Part shown: in pieces, positions 34,069-46,531 of the stretch | Layout: every line of letters starts with the position of its first letter | Position numbering within the stretch: the first letter of the stretch is position 1 | NCBI GenBank assembly: GCA_036971715.1 | Contig: JAVHJL010000004.1 | Location: forward strand, 3,348,001-3,412,000 | Direction: 5' to 3' | DNA: 64,000 bases | Origin: Arthrobotrys musiformis | Taxonomy: Eukaryota; Ascomycota; Orbiliomycetes; Orbiliales; Orbiliaceae | Notes under the pieces: generated by a model | Databases searched by the model: none | What the model saw: only the letters and a program-made list of their open reading frames with translations | Told to the model about the DNA's origin: nothing | Program-made: the position numbers and the translations under genes

Positions 34069-37000
34069 AGAAGATGTTTGGAAAGGGATATTACGAGCGA
34101 TTGAGCGCATGAAAGTGGAATTGTATAGATGGGCTAGAAGAGTCTGACTTACCTTGGGGAGGGGGAAAACCTTTACGCCCTATTTCTATTTTTCTAATTC
34201 TTTTATTCCCCGTTATTTTTGATTGACATCCTTTCGTGTATAAAATGGATAGGGACAAAGCTTTCTTCTTCTTCTTCTTTCTGGGCTTATGATTTGAGAG
34301 TTGTTGGCTTTCTGGCATATTCTTTCTTTTCTGCTTTGTTACCCTTTTTCATTTTTTCCTTACTCCTCTCATCAAAAGTGCATACATTCTCTTTTTATTC
34401 TTTCTTGGTATCTCTTTTTTTTTTTTTTTCTTAAGATTTACGATACGAGTATGGAGCCTCTTTTAGCTTTTAACTCTAGACCATGCATACACAAAAAGGG
34501 TGGCAATCTTCTTTTTATCCTCTTTATTATTACCCCCCTTCCTTGATTCTTACTTCATAGTTGAAGCCGTACGCATCTGTTTACCGATGAGCTGGGGGTA
34601 CATTCTGAGAAGGCGGGGGGACGGTCTGCGATTAATGCTCGTTATTGTCACTTTTATAACGTCGTTACGACTTGGAACGAATCTTCTATGTCTCCACTCT
34701 TCTATTTGGTTTAAATTGTTTATTTACTGTGTTTTACTATAGAGCGAATTTTTTATATTAAAATGCTACTTGTTTTATTGTTCAATTCATTAAATTCATT
34801 CATGAATTCATACTATACCACCAGGCTCGCCTTTCTGTTAGTATTGCCGTGATATTAGATCCATGAAGTGTATACTATGCAGATACAAAGTTTTAGGTGT
34901 GTATAAGTATACATCGGTATCCCAGCATGTCAAAAAAAGAATATTTCCCGGTAAAGCTAGGTCATCTTGCATGCATGGCAGCAGGCCAAGCTACAGGTGT
35001 GTATGATCTGTGCCTCTGAGGTGCATACATACACACAGGTTAACGAGTAGGTATATTCAGCTTGATTAAGCAATTCTGACGTGGTTAGCCCAGCGGGACT
35101 AGCTTGGTCAGGATGACCTTGACGGTACGTTCCTGGCTTGAGGAGTATTATAAAGTTTTTTTTTTTTTTTTTTTTAGCTGCAGTTTTATACCCGTTTGAT
35201 ATCGGGGATTATATGAGTCGGTGTACACATGAAGCTTGAATTCTTGGGACTGCTAGCTAGGCCAGCCATTTCGCTCTAAATTCTTGAGATTCCGGAATTG
35301 GGAGAGGAGGAGCTAAGTAAGTGCTCAGGCCCCCTCTATTTCTTCTCAAGACGGAGGGTATCAGCCGTTGTTGTGAAACAGTTGAGGATTCGGAATATGC
35401 CCTCTCTCGTTGAGATCTGCGAATGCAGGGACAAACCCTCGTGATGGATTGCAATGTCGGTTTTTTTCCCTGTGGTTTTTGTTGATGTTTGAGTGTGGTT
35501 TTTCCAAATGCAGCGCTCAGGACATGATCATATGAGGAGGATGGAATTTGTGTATGCATGGTATACGAGTTGCTGGGTGAGTGAGGCCGGTATGAGGAAG
35601 TTGTATATAGTACACGCCGTCAGCCTAAATTTCAGGTGGATGGGTTGATTGATTGAGTATTTTTTCGAAACCTCCTTCTTTATTTCCATCGCAGTTGTAG
35701 CTGCCTCTAGTTCGTCGAAAGATATTGATTACCTAGGTAACTTCAGATTTTGATACTCCTCCTCGGATGCAAGGAAGAGCCTCGGTTTCGAATTCTCTCT
35801 TTTTTTTTTTTTTTTTTTTTTTTTTGTTTCTTGGATTTGGATGCCTTGATACTACGGGCAGACGCCACAACCGCAGACGGCGCATCGATGCATCAGCTCT
35901 ATCTCCGTCCGAATGTTTGCGGGTACTTTCGTCTACCTTTCTCACTAGCTATTCGAGCTGAAGTTTCAACTTGCGAATCGGATTTCGTATCTGTTTTTAT
36001 TTTATTTTATTTTATTTTTGGTTCTTATTCGGCAAGCTGATGTTCTCATATGATTCAGATGGATCGTCTGAATATATCTCCTACAATCAGCGAAGGTTCC
36101 AAACCACCCAATCGCCGACACAAAACACCGAACTTCCTGGTCAAGACATGTGTCCGATCAAATCGAGTGTTTTTGCCACAAGCCAAAAAAAGAGAGAGCG
36201 CGAGAGATCCCTGGTTTCGGCCATGAGGAGACGGCGGCCTGATTTTTGTTCCCTGGGGGTAACACGTAAGTTCACCATCCAGTCTCATGTAAAGTTTTAC
36301 AACGGAGACGAGAAACGTGGATGCGCCTTGCTCGCCGGCCGGCGCGCGCCCGTTGGATCAAGGTTTTCCTGTTCTGTTGTTCTGGTTAGGTCCTTCCGTA
36401 TTTCGTCTGAGCTTTGACAACTTGTTGGATTTTCTGAACATGGAACGGCTGCTTTTTTCAAACCGCGCTGGCTTGACCCCTTGTGCTACTTTACTACGTT
36501 TCGGAAAACTTTGAAGCATCTGATCGATCGGGGTCTCGTACCACAGAGGCTCATGGGTCCCGGATAGAGATGTCGTATACAGTAGACCCTACGAGAATAT
36601 CCAACACTCCAGTTCTTGCATTTGGTTGTTATTTTCTCTCTCTTGCAAATTAAAAATAAAATGGGATGTTTTAAATTATCGGATTGGCTAACGTTTGAGA
36701 TTAGAAGGGAAATCCCAGCTGAAGGTTGTTGAAACGCTTAAAAGTCCAGGTTATTTTTTCTCCTTCTCCCATTTGCAAGAAAAAATGCCCTCGTGCTGTT
36801 TGTGAGAGGTGGGCAAAGGGAAAATTAGATACGGCGAAAAAAAGAGGCTGCTGATGTTCGCGTCCAATGGGAAATTAAATGTCGCAATTTAGTTTACATC
36901 TGTCGCCCAGGTCCATTCCCTCGGTCATTGCGGACGAGGGTCCTTGCACCTTGTTGGTTCTCTTTTTTGAGAAAAAACAAGAAAGAAAGACAGAGGAGCC

Positions 37001-39069
37001 GGAAATACCCAGTCGGCAGTCCCCATGATAGTATAATCTCATATCATCCATCGCAGGAGAAAGAAATATGATAGATTGCAATTGCATTGGAGGTGTGTCC
37101 AGCTGATGCACTGTCGGTTCATCTCCCTTTCCCCCCCATCCCATCCCATCCCCGTTTGCAGCTCGCTGACCCGCGGCCGGCTGGCTTGCAGAGGGCGCTT
37201 CGGCCATCTCCTCAAATCTTTGGGCTGCGGCGGCGGCGGCGGTGTTCATTCAAGCTCCTGATCTTCAAGGAGATAAGGAGGCTCTTTTGTCAAAAGTCTG
37301 ATTGAAGATTATCACCTATAACAGCGAGGCTGATAATTATTATATTCCCTAAACGGCGGGGGGATGGGGTACGAACATAGCATGGGGCCACGACAGCGAG
37401 AATCACTTATTGCTTGGTCTTAATTGCGCTGCGCCGGTAAAAAAACGTGTGCCCCGCTTGTGGGATGGGTACACTCGCGTCTGATCTTTTTCGGACCACG
37501 AGCTGCAACCCCAAGCAACGAAAACGTTGCTTCTTTTGCCTGAATGGTGTATGGTGGTTGGGATGTCAGGGAGGGATTGAAAAACTGGGCTGGGATTGAC
37601 AACCTTTTCGGCTTTCTCGCTGCAACTTCCCACAATCCCTATGCACCACCTGCCAGTCGCTTAATATTCTAAATAAGGCTTTTGGGACTTGACAGGGAAT
37701 GCACTCACATGCACACCCGGGGCCACGACAAGGTCGATGCAATGGCAGAGAAGAGCAGAGCAGAGCAGAGAAGAGCAGCGACTGGAGGAGAACGATGTCA
37801 TTGAAATGTCTCTTCTACCATCTTTAGCCATTTTGGACGCCCGGCGGGTTAACAGGTCCCACACCAAAAATTCCGTGAAATTCCCTCCCCCTTCAAGTAG
37901 GCTCTCGACTCTCGCTATTGGGAACTGTCTAACGCCGGGGACAGCCGTCGGCAGACCTGAAGTAATAAAGTTGCTCGACCGTATGGTGTCTGCGTCGTCT
38001 GGCAATTGTTTTTTTTTTTGCTGGTTGGTGGAAATAGGTCAGGAAGATCTCATTTCCTTCAACGGATTAGCTTGCGAACGAGTGAGCGCCAGGAGCAAAG
38101 GGCATCTCGCCTCCTCGCTTTAGCTATTGGAGCTACTTTTCCCTGGAACTGGAAGTTTTTTTTTTTTTTTTTTTTTTTTTCCTTTGGGGATATGTAGAAT
38201 GCACAGTGATTCAAAGGAAAAAAAAAAAAAAAAAAAAAAAAGGCCAGCAACATCAGCATCAGCCCAACCCACCTTAAGTTAACCAAGGGCCCTTTGGCGG
38301 CGTCTCCTCTTTTCGCCAGCTTGCATTCTTCTGCAGTGCGCTCTTCGCTATTCACCTCCTCTCGTGTGCGGTCCCAAAGATATCACACACCCACCACCAT
38401 CTTTCGCAACAAAAACAAAGCGAAGGGGCAAGCCGGCCCATACATATCTGGAGAAAAAAGGTCCCGGTGACCGCCGTTTTCGAAGGAGCTAGATCCGAAC
38501 CCTGTGTGCTGGACGGACGGCCTCAAACCAGATCAGACAACTGAGGAGAACCCGAACGAAGGAGAAATTTTTCTCTCTGTTCTGTTTAAAATAAAACCGA
38601 AAATTTCGTTTCGCAAACAAGGGAATCCCTTCAGCTTCTTATGTCCTCTCAATGCTAGGGAACGAAGCATGAGCGCATCCCAAACCAAACCCTTTCCCGC
38701 ACGAATGGCACCGCTCTGCAAGCAACTGATAAAGGCCTGACTCTGGGACCGAAGCGAGACGTCAATTTTAAGCTTTTTTTACTTTCGTTGGAATTATTTG
38801 GTCTAATTTCTTCTTGGATGCTGCCCCGAGGTGGTCAAGACACTTTTCTTATTCTGCTCTTTCCTCTTATTTACCTTGAACGGACTTCCCAGATCTTTTG
38901 GACCGGACCCTTTTCTCTCGTGCTTTTTTTATCCTTTCGTCACCTGAATTTTTTTCTTTACTACTTTCTGAAAACCGTTTTTACTTGGGGGACGTCAATA
39001 CATGCATGCAACATTACAACTTGCGACGACTCCGGAACATAGCAGCTCGTCGACACTAAGCTTTGGGGT
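34069..39069. other. 5-kb gene-free stretch with many homopolymer runs
   Basis: No supportable gene. Starts with the DNM1 3' flank (T-rich, 34180-34440). Contains T runs near 35156-35176 and 35800-35825, TTTTA repeats near 35995-36020, GCG/GCA repeats near 37220-37240, AGAGCAG repeats near 37746-37780 and the large hairpin at 38156-38241. The final ~600 bases (CT-rich, 38760-39000) are probably promoter and leader of the methyltransferase-like gene. The ORFs have translations without motifs. Confidence 0.5.
38156..38241. repeat. poly-T / poly-A inverted repeat, 30-bp stem
   Basis: A run of about 25 T (38156-38180) followed by CCTTTG is mirrored by CAAAGG followed by about 24 A (38218-38241). 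The arms pair over roughly 30 bp around a loop of about 25 nt (38187-38211). The CCTTTG/CAAAGG match goes beyond chance pairing of homopolymers and suggests one fold-back unit. Homopolymer lengths may be affected by sequencing error. Confidence 0.8.
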
Positions 39070-41470
39070 ATGCCTTGGACCATCAACGACGGAGGAATAT
39101 TAGAACCAGCCAAGATGTTTCCAAGGTCAAGAGAAAGAGATGGATCGTCAGGTGGAGCTTCGACTTCGTCGGTAGACTCGATTACTTCGGGCACAGCATC
39201 TTCGAGAGATGATAAACGGGATAGCACAGGGTCGCAGTCGACGGCTGGTTCGAACACGACTTCACGAAGACCGTCTTTAAAACCCTTAAAATCCCCAGAG
39301 AAGGAGGGCGCACGACAATTGGCAAGGAATTTCTTTGGCTATGGTAGAAAACCGAGCAGCAGATCAAGCACACCGACGTTACAAATGTTCGACGAAGCCG
39401 ATTCGATAGGGCCCGGTCAGTTGGAGCGAGTCAACAGTGATAATTCTACAACATCTTCGAAATTTAGCTCATTTTCGATAAAACCCGGATTTCTAAGCGG
39501 TACCAAGTCGAGGAGTGGGAGTGTTCAGCTGAGGGATAGCTCTTGGATAGAAGGTGGGGTTTTTCCCTTTCTCTCTCCCTCTACATACCGAGTTCTAAAC
39601 TCGGTATATCCACCCGATTTTTTTTTCTTTGCTCCCTGCGCCAACATGCATTTATGCATGTTCGCTTTTTATTCCAAAAAGTGCGGTAGATCGGAGTATC
39701 TGGGCTGTAGGTTATACTTGACTATATCGGTGGCGGCCTTAACTCCTACCCCAAAAATACTCAAGTATATACGATGCCACGATAAATACTCCGACGATCC
39801 GTCATAACGTGGAGGTCACAAAATTTTTGTACTGACTTTAAGTTTCTTAAACTTTTCGGTTACGGATAGACAAAGTCAACGCTCGGACAAGTTCTAAAAC
39901 GGCTACTGCAACAAACAACGGTGTTACAGCTCCTTTGAACGAAGCAGAACTCAGGCAGCGCATTCTCCAGGCTGCAAGGGAACCAAGGTATACCAAAAAT
40001 ATGTTGTGGGAGATTAATTGCGGATTGTGGGTTATCAGTGCTAAAAATTAGCTTTGTAGATGCGAGAGTCCACTGAGTCCACTGAGTCCGCTATCGCCAA
40101 CGGCGATGATCCCCTTCTCCCCAGAGCCTCCCGTCCTGAAACGACCTGAAATTCCTCCCTTACCGAAAACGATGCCCAATGTACACAAAAAACCGCTTGG
40201 CCCGCGGCAGAATGCTGATTGGGATCTGGATCCTATGCCTAATACGATTGAGGAGGAGGACGAGATGATAGATGGCTTATCGTGGATCGATAATGAAACC
40301 GATGCCGGATCGAAAAGAGTATCTTCAAACGATACGATATCGGAACCTCCAACAATACATAGTGGGCGTAATTCCGCAACTAGCAGTACGGCAGAGATAC
40401 CTCTTATTTTGGACCATAGCTGCATAGGACCAGATGGAATGCCCCGTGTAGACGAGCTACATCTTGCCGAATCCGTACCGATTCTGTTAGACATTCACGC
40501 CGCTAAGAAGGAACGGCCACCCCCGCCCCCCGACCCGTTTCTCTTGGAACTCCAAAAGAAGGAAAACGCTGGTTTACACGCGCTATGCGAACACCTTGCC
40601 GATATCCCGGAGGCACTCTTGGATCCAATACAATTTTTCGAAAAACGGCTGTGGGCATTAGTGGGTTGTCAGTGGTTGACCTTTGGGAAACAACTGCAGA
40701 GTCCAGCACATGACACGTTGTTGCACGCACGACCCGAAGACCAAAGGAAAGTTTTGCACCTGCATGGGCCGGTTGCAGACGGCTGGGTTCTCGCTGCAAA
40801 GTATCCGAATGCGACATTTTACAGCGTTTCGTCGGAGGACGTTGAATACCCTGAAGATCTATACGACATGCCTTCGAATCACCATCATATCTACACACCC
40901 TCAGTATCATCACCTATTCCATTCCCAGACAACTATTTTGACGTCGTTGTAACAAGAACACTTTCATCGGTTGTCAAATCATCACAATTAGAAAGCGTAT
41001 TACGAGAATCTTTACGGATATTACGGCCTGGAGGCTGGTTAGAGCTGCACACAATAGATCCGACATTGACAAGGGCTGGGAATATTACAAAGCACTGGAT
41101 CGAGTCGAGAGTATTGGCACCAATGGAGAACGACTTTTTCAGCTCCAAACCCTCCGATAGGATTCTTCACCTCATGCAGGATCTGGGTTATCACAAAGTC
41201 AAGAATGCAAGAATTGCATTGCCTACGTTTCCATCATCGCGTCCACAATCGCCAGGCGGAGCTGCTGGAGGCGAGTCGGATGCACAAAAGGTTATGGTTT
41301 ACTTAGGCCGCCACTTTTACGAGGAGCTTTACGGGCAGTTCCTACGAGCGGGGCACATTGGTGCGGGTAGCCCATCTTGGTGGTGGGATAGCATGGCGGT
41401 TAGACAGGAATGCCAAAGAGAAAATACCTGTTTTGGACTAACAATTTCCTTTGGGAGAAAGACACGATAG
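39070..41470 (+). CDS. Ser/Pro-rich protein with class I methyltransferase-like C-terminal domain
   Basis: Three exons, 39070-39553, 39870-39987 and 40060-41470, splice in phase to 670 residues from ATG 39070 (MPWTINDGG); ATG 39115 is an alternative. The first ~400 residues are low complexity: Ser/Thr/Arg-rich, then a Pro-rich part with an SPL triplet repeat (SPLSPLSPLSP) encoded by a small tandem repeat at 40070-40095, then an acidic segment. Residues ~430-610 look like a Rossmann methyltransferase: VLHLHGPVADGWVLAAKYPNATFYSV in the place of motif I/II, IPFPDNYFDVVVTRTL (motif IV) and LRESLRILRPGGWLELHT (motif VI). Motif I lacks the usual E/DxGxGxG, so S-adenosylmethionine binding may be weak or lost. 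It is not clearly LaeA. The first donor (GTGGGG) is weak. The gene stands alone between two gene-free blocks of about 5 kb, as seen for fungal regulators with large control regions (inference). Confidence 0.8.
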
Positions 41471-44400
41471 CCAGAATTCTCCTTTTTGAGTATATTTTTT
41501 GGTGTTTTATCTTCTTTTGGGGGTCTTCCTTTAAACTTCGGTTTCTTAGTTCCATTTTAATGTCCGGGTTGCATATATTTGCCATTAACGTTTCGACATG
41601 GTTATGAGACTTTACATCGTTGTCTTTCGGAGTTTGATTATTGTACTATGGAATTACAAGCGAGTTCTTTTTTTGCTGGTTCTATATCATATTTGCAATT
41701 CGTGTTCATTTCTGATCATTTCTTATTTTGTAAATCTCTTCTCCTAAATCCCCTGGCTTTGTGTCTACAGTTACAAAGAGTTGTGTCCATGCATTTACAA
41801 GTTGGCAAAGGAAAAAAAAGGGCGCATTCAATGGGCCGTCATTCTATTCCCACTTATAATTCCATTTTCGCCCCTCTGTAGGCTTTTTCCGTTATCTTCA
41901 CGTGTGGACGGCATTGCAATTCCAGTGGCTGCCCCGGCCGAACGTTCGAATTTTTTCTCTCAAGCGGTGGCTTTTTGAAGTTCCTTCTTCCTCTCTCTCT
42001 TTCCGCCCCAAAAACCTGGCATGCATTTTGCCAACAAGCGCCGATTCTCTCTAAATACTTCTTAGCAAAAGCCAATGCTCAACTAAAACACTCAATTCGA
42101 AACCCATCTCTTTAAAAAGGGCCTTGATGGCTTTTCGGATTCATCAACTTTACGATGTTGGGGATAGTAATTGAATCCCTTGCCTCCGATTACGCGAGGA
42201 TATATTTGCTTCGGGTATCGACAGGTACCATCTAGGTACCCTAAACGTTTTTTTTTTTATGCCGCAAACTCTCCTTCGGTCAACGATATCACACCTGCGA
42301 GACCTTGCATTGTGGTTCAGTTTTTGTTCGAAATAAGTTAAAATACCATGGCCCGTTAGGCTTGCTTTATATGCTTTAGTCTTCTTTTGACCTTTTGGGA
42401 ATTTTTTTTTTTTACTTATTTTTTTTTTTTTTGTTTTGCTTTCTTTGGAGTGACTTCGTAAGCTTTGGTTGACCTCCAATGGGTTTGTAGTTTAGTGATA
42501 GGTTTTTTGAACATTTGTAGCCCGGTCGTTTGGTTAGGACAATGAAGGCCTGGCGTGAATAGGAAAAGTCGGTCCAAAAAAACCCTCAACCAATCAACCT
42601 AGATCCAAAATCTCCTCCTCTAACCGGCGCCCCGCGGCGTTCGTCCACTATCAAATTGGATCTGCCAAACGGACGATCCAAAAGTTCACTACCTCGGATT
42701 AGCCGAGCCCGTTCGCTTTTTTTATCAGACGGAGGAAGGAGGTATTTAAGAAACTTTCTGGTATTCCGTGGCATGAAGAGCGGAATACCCATGGATCCCC
42801 AGTCGAGGTGGATGGTATATCGACAGCGGGTTTCCCTTCCCTCGACTCGCCTACGCGTCCGTGCAAAAAGATCATCACCATTAAAGGTAGGCCCTGGTCT
42901 AAAACCTAGGACCCCTCTGAGAAAGATCGTTTATATGCCTTTACCACTTGGGCTCCATTAACCGGCGGGGTTTAACTGCAACACCCATGGGCTGGTGCGA
43001 AAAAGACGATGACTTGTCAAAGTGGCCCCCTCCCCTCCCCAAAAAATCACTTGTGGCTTGGGTCTGGATTGTGCCATCCCGGCTTACCTACACCTGTACA
43101 TACATGAACTTTTTTTGTGCGCATGCCTATTTGAATCATGGTCAGCTGGCATTCTTCCTGCGTAGACGGGTTATTAGACGAAGGCAGCTATGCCTTTTAA
43201 CCCAGGCGATAAGACGGGAAAAAAAACTCTTTTAAACCGTGGTTTCGGTTTGCTATTGAAAAGGAAAAAATTGACGATTTTGAACTATTGTAGAGGCTTT
43301 GTAGCTCGAAAGAAACCTTTTTTTCTCGCTTCTACTTCCGAGGAGAGTAAGATCCTCGCTTCGGTGCAGGATGGAAAGTGGGCTTGATTGTGGATTATGT
43401 TGAATGATGTCACGGGCTGATTATAAAGTAGCCTTTGGGTTCGACAAGTGGGAATTGCTAACTGCGCTGTCAGCATCGTAGAGTTTGCATCGAGGCGAGT
43501 ACGAAGTTACAGGTAGTCTGGGCGCAAAAAAAAAAAAAAGGGTTTCTTGGTCCCGGAAGAACCAGAACTTAGGATCAGCAATGGTGCTTGAAGCCCAAGA
43601 ACCTGTCTGTGCGACATGATCCCGTTTGGGATCCTTTCGTTAAGGTTTGTGTAACATGCCCTTTACAACACAAAAAACGTGGGGGTCATGGCAAAGATCA
43701 GGACGTCACCTCTTGGAATCTGGCACTCGAGCTCGAGACGGCAAACGTGAAGATCTAGTAAAGTTAATGCGCATTCTGAGCCAGCGCGATTTTTCGGGTT
43801 TGCACATTTTTGCATTTTACCAGAGGACTCGAGTCATTTACCATAATGCGCATTAACAAGACTAATGTGCCTCGCTTCCGTTCTCTTGTCTAGAGGTCGA
43901 GCTAGTCATGATATCGACATCGGTTAGATTGTGATACGAAAGCAGAGTCCTAAAATGTGGAATGTATTATATTCGTCATTATCTCATTCGTCTACAATCG
44001 TTACGATAACGGTGAATCATACATCTCCTCGGGAATTCTGAAGCCGATTCTTTCAGGTGGTATCGATGCTACAGCTCGGACCTTCGAGGCTGAGAATGGA
44101 ACATAGTACCACCATGTCATACCCAGCCCGGATGTTACGTATATCGATCATTATCCACTTGGTGAAGAACAATGTTAAACCTGCACCGGGCATAACGGAG
44201 CACTTGTATGGCCGTTCGTCTAAGAATTGCCAGTCGCATTAATGCATCCGCGCTGGTGCTGGGTCCTTCGTATATGGTCGTATGCACTGCTTATCGCTAG
44301 GAATCGAAGAATCCTCACATGATCACATCTTTCTTTTCATATCGGTCACGTGATACAAAATTACGGAAGACCTGGCTAAGCAGGTGAAAGCTAAGTACTG

Positions 44401-46531
44401 TTAAATTATTTTAATTATCTGCTCTATCTATAATCCATTGATGTCGATTTCTATTCTATCCGATCGACCTTTAAAAGCCTTTGCTATCGTTGTTTCCCTA
44501 TAGATATTTGAGCCGAGTCAACGGTATCATTGGAAATACGCACCCACAGGACTGCAGCTAGTGAGATGCACGTAAATGCAGTGTTACCTGCAGAATCCCA
44601 CCAGAACGGGAAGCCGCGATCGAGCACTCAATCCCAATTGCCTGTACGGCCTTTTGTTGTAATACGTTGAGAACAACCCAAAATGGTGGCAAAGGTATCG
44701 AAATTTCTGACTCCTCACAGTAAGAATATTTGCTAGTACCCCTCTTTTCCCGTCTTTAAATTACAGTGAGCGAGTCAAGCTAGCTGCAAAGATGAAACGC
44801 TACCATAGTCTGAGAGATGCAACTAGTTGTACAATTGTGGTGGCGTAGCAGGAAAGATAACGATAGAGAGAAATTGTATCGCACCACAAGCTAGCCTAGT
44901 TATCGTAGAACCGGAATATTACTTAGTCGAGATTGAAGTATTGAAGGATCCCGAGATTGGTGAGAGGGAAACGGGGAGCCGTAAGTTCAAGTGGCTGTTA
45001 CACAAAGCCTCCGGGTTCCGACGAACAAGACGGCTCATGCTGTACTACATGCACGCATGCAAGCCCTAAGCAATTTAAGAAAAGGAAAGAGTAGCCTCGA
45101 ATCCAGGAAAGAGAGAGCGAGAGAACAAAAAAGAAAAGAAGAAATAAGATTACATCTGTATCAAGCTCCACAACTACAACCGAAGCATTGATATTGCGCC
45201 ACTCGGTTATATGATCATCTTCAAAAGCCTCTTGCGATAGATTCAACCACATGCACATGGTACGTTTGAGAAAGGTGCTAAAGGCACAGCCGCGAGGTCA
45301 GGGGTAATTCTCAAACAAAGTGGGACTATCGTTACAGGAGCAAGGAGTTATCTGCTGCCTTCGCAAAAGGGTAGGCCTATAGGAGTAACTGATTTCTGTA
45401 TGCAACTCGTCTCGCATGGTGGCGTAAGCGCACTGGTAGTGACCACGCGAATTATTTAGAGATATGTTAACGTTAACTTATACCTAATATGTTGGTAATG
45501 CAGTTGAAGATGAGCCCTATGATATCTGGATACGTTACTGTTTTGTATGGTTGTTTTCAGAATACTCGAACCGAATTTCGAGAAGCTACATCAATCCTGG
45601 TTACAAGATTCGTCTCGAAGCCACTCACAAGATAATAAAAATCTTATGGTCAAATCTCATACAGAGAATATATATTTGCTGGCGACGATACGAATTACGT
45701 CATGCATATATTGAGTTACTCAATACCTAGAACTCTGTTGGGAGCCGTTTATATAGTTTTAGCTGTGCCGTGCTAACGTATCCAATGTTATGATTTCAAC
45801 ACTTAAATTGGGCTTCTTATCCATCACTCTAGCACTCTGGATTATGTTCATCTAGTCAGCAAGTTCACTATTATGCCTGTTGTAAAGGCACAGATCTCTG
45901 TCGATCGCTATCGAACTTGAAACGCAGATTACTCGATTGTTGGAATTTATAAACGTAATCTGAGTGCATTGTGGCTATGATAGTTGCCCCCGAATTTGTG
46001 AAAACTTAACATAGAGTTGAAGTATAAACTTGACACTCTTGAAAAAGGGGTTCGTGGGGGCTGGCTGCGAAACTTGACGTTGGGTTGGAAGAAAACTCGG
46101 AGCTCGCGACTGTCGGATATCCTTTATTTCTTATGCATATATAGCGCAGGTTTGGGGCATTGTCTGATGAATATGTTGTTTAGTCGACATAACGTTAATT
46201 CGAATGCCTTGCCATGAGTGCGGTTTCAAGACTCCAGATATTTTGTGAAAACCTTCTCATTTTTGGGGGCAGCCTGGTCTTGTACCTAGACCGCGCAAAG
46301 AGTGACCGGGTTGGCCCAATATTAATAAATATTAAATAAGAATCCCAAATTTTATCTGCAGATAAGAGTGAGCTAGTTACGTGACTGACGTGTCGAAATA
46401 TTGAAATCAAAATTTCTACTGACAAAATGCTAGTTAAGTGATTATTTACAAAGCGGCTCGGGCCAAATGCTCGAGACTAGAGTTGAGCATCGCAATCCTA
46501 AACAAATTCGCATTGTAAGAGGGCACAGGAC
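41471..46531. other. 5-kb gene-free stretch
   Basis: No supportable gene. The first ~300 bases are the methyltransferase-like gene's 3' flank. T-rich tracts lie near 42250 and 42400-42432. A short element with 13-bp inverted ends sits at 43763-43857. Frames between 42586 and 42961 and near 44827-45191 have no motif and are matched by open frames on the other strand. I see no transposase or reverse-transcriptase motif, but old, point-mutated repeats would not be visible by eye. Confidence 0.5.
43763..43857. repeat. 95-bp segment with 13-bp terminal inverted repeats
   Basis: GTTAATGCGCATT at 43763-43775 is the exact inverse of AATGCGCATTAAC at 43845-43857. The interior is unrelated and non-coding. 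It could be a tiny non-autonomous element remnant, a pair of binding sites for a dimeric regulator, or chance. No clear target-site duplication is seen. Confidence 0.55.

Noticed and set aside
42586..42961. Pair of opposed ORFs in the gene-poor block, checked as transposase remnants
   Set aside because: No DDE, integrase or helicase motif and no flanking terminal repeats.
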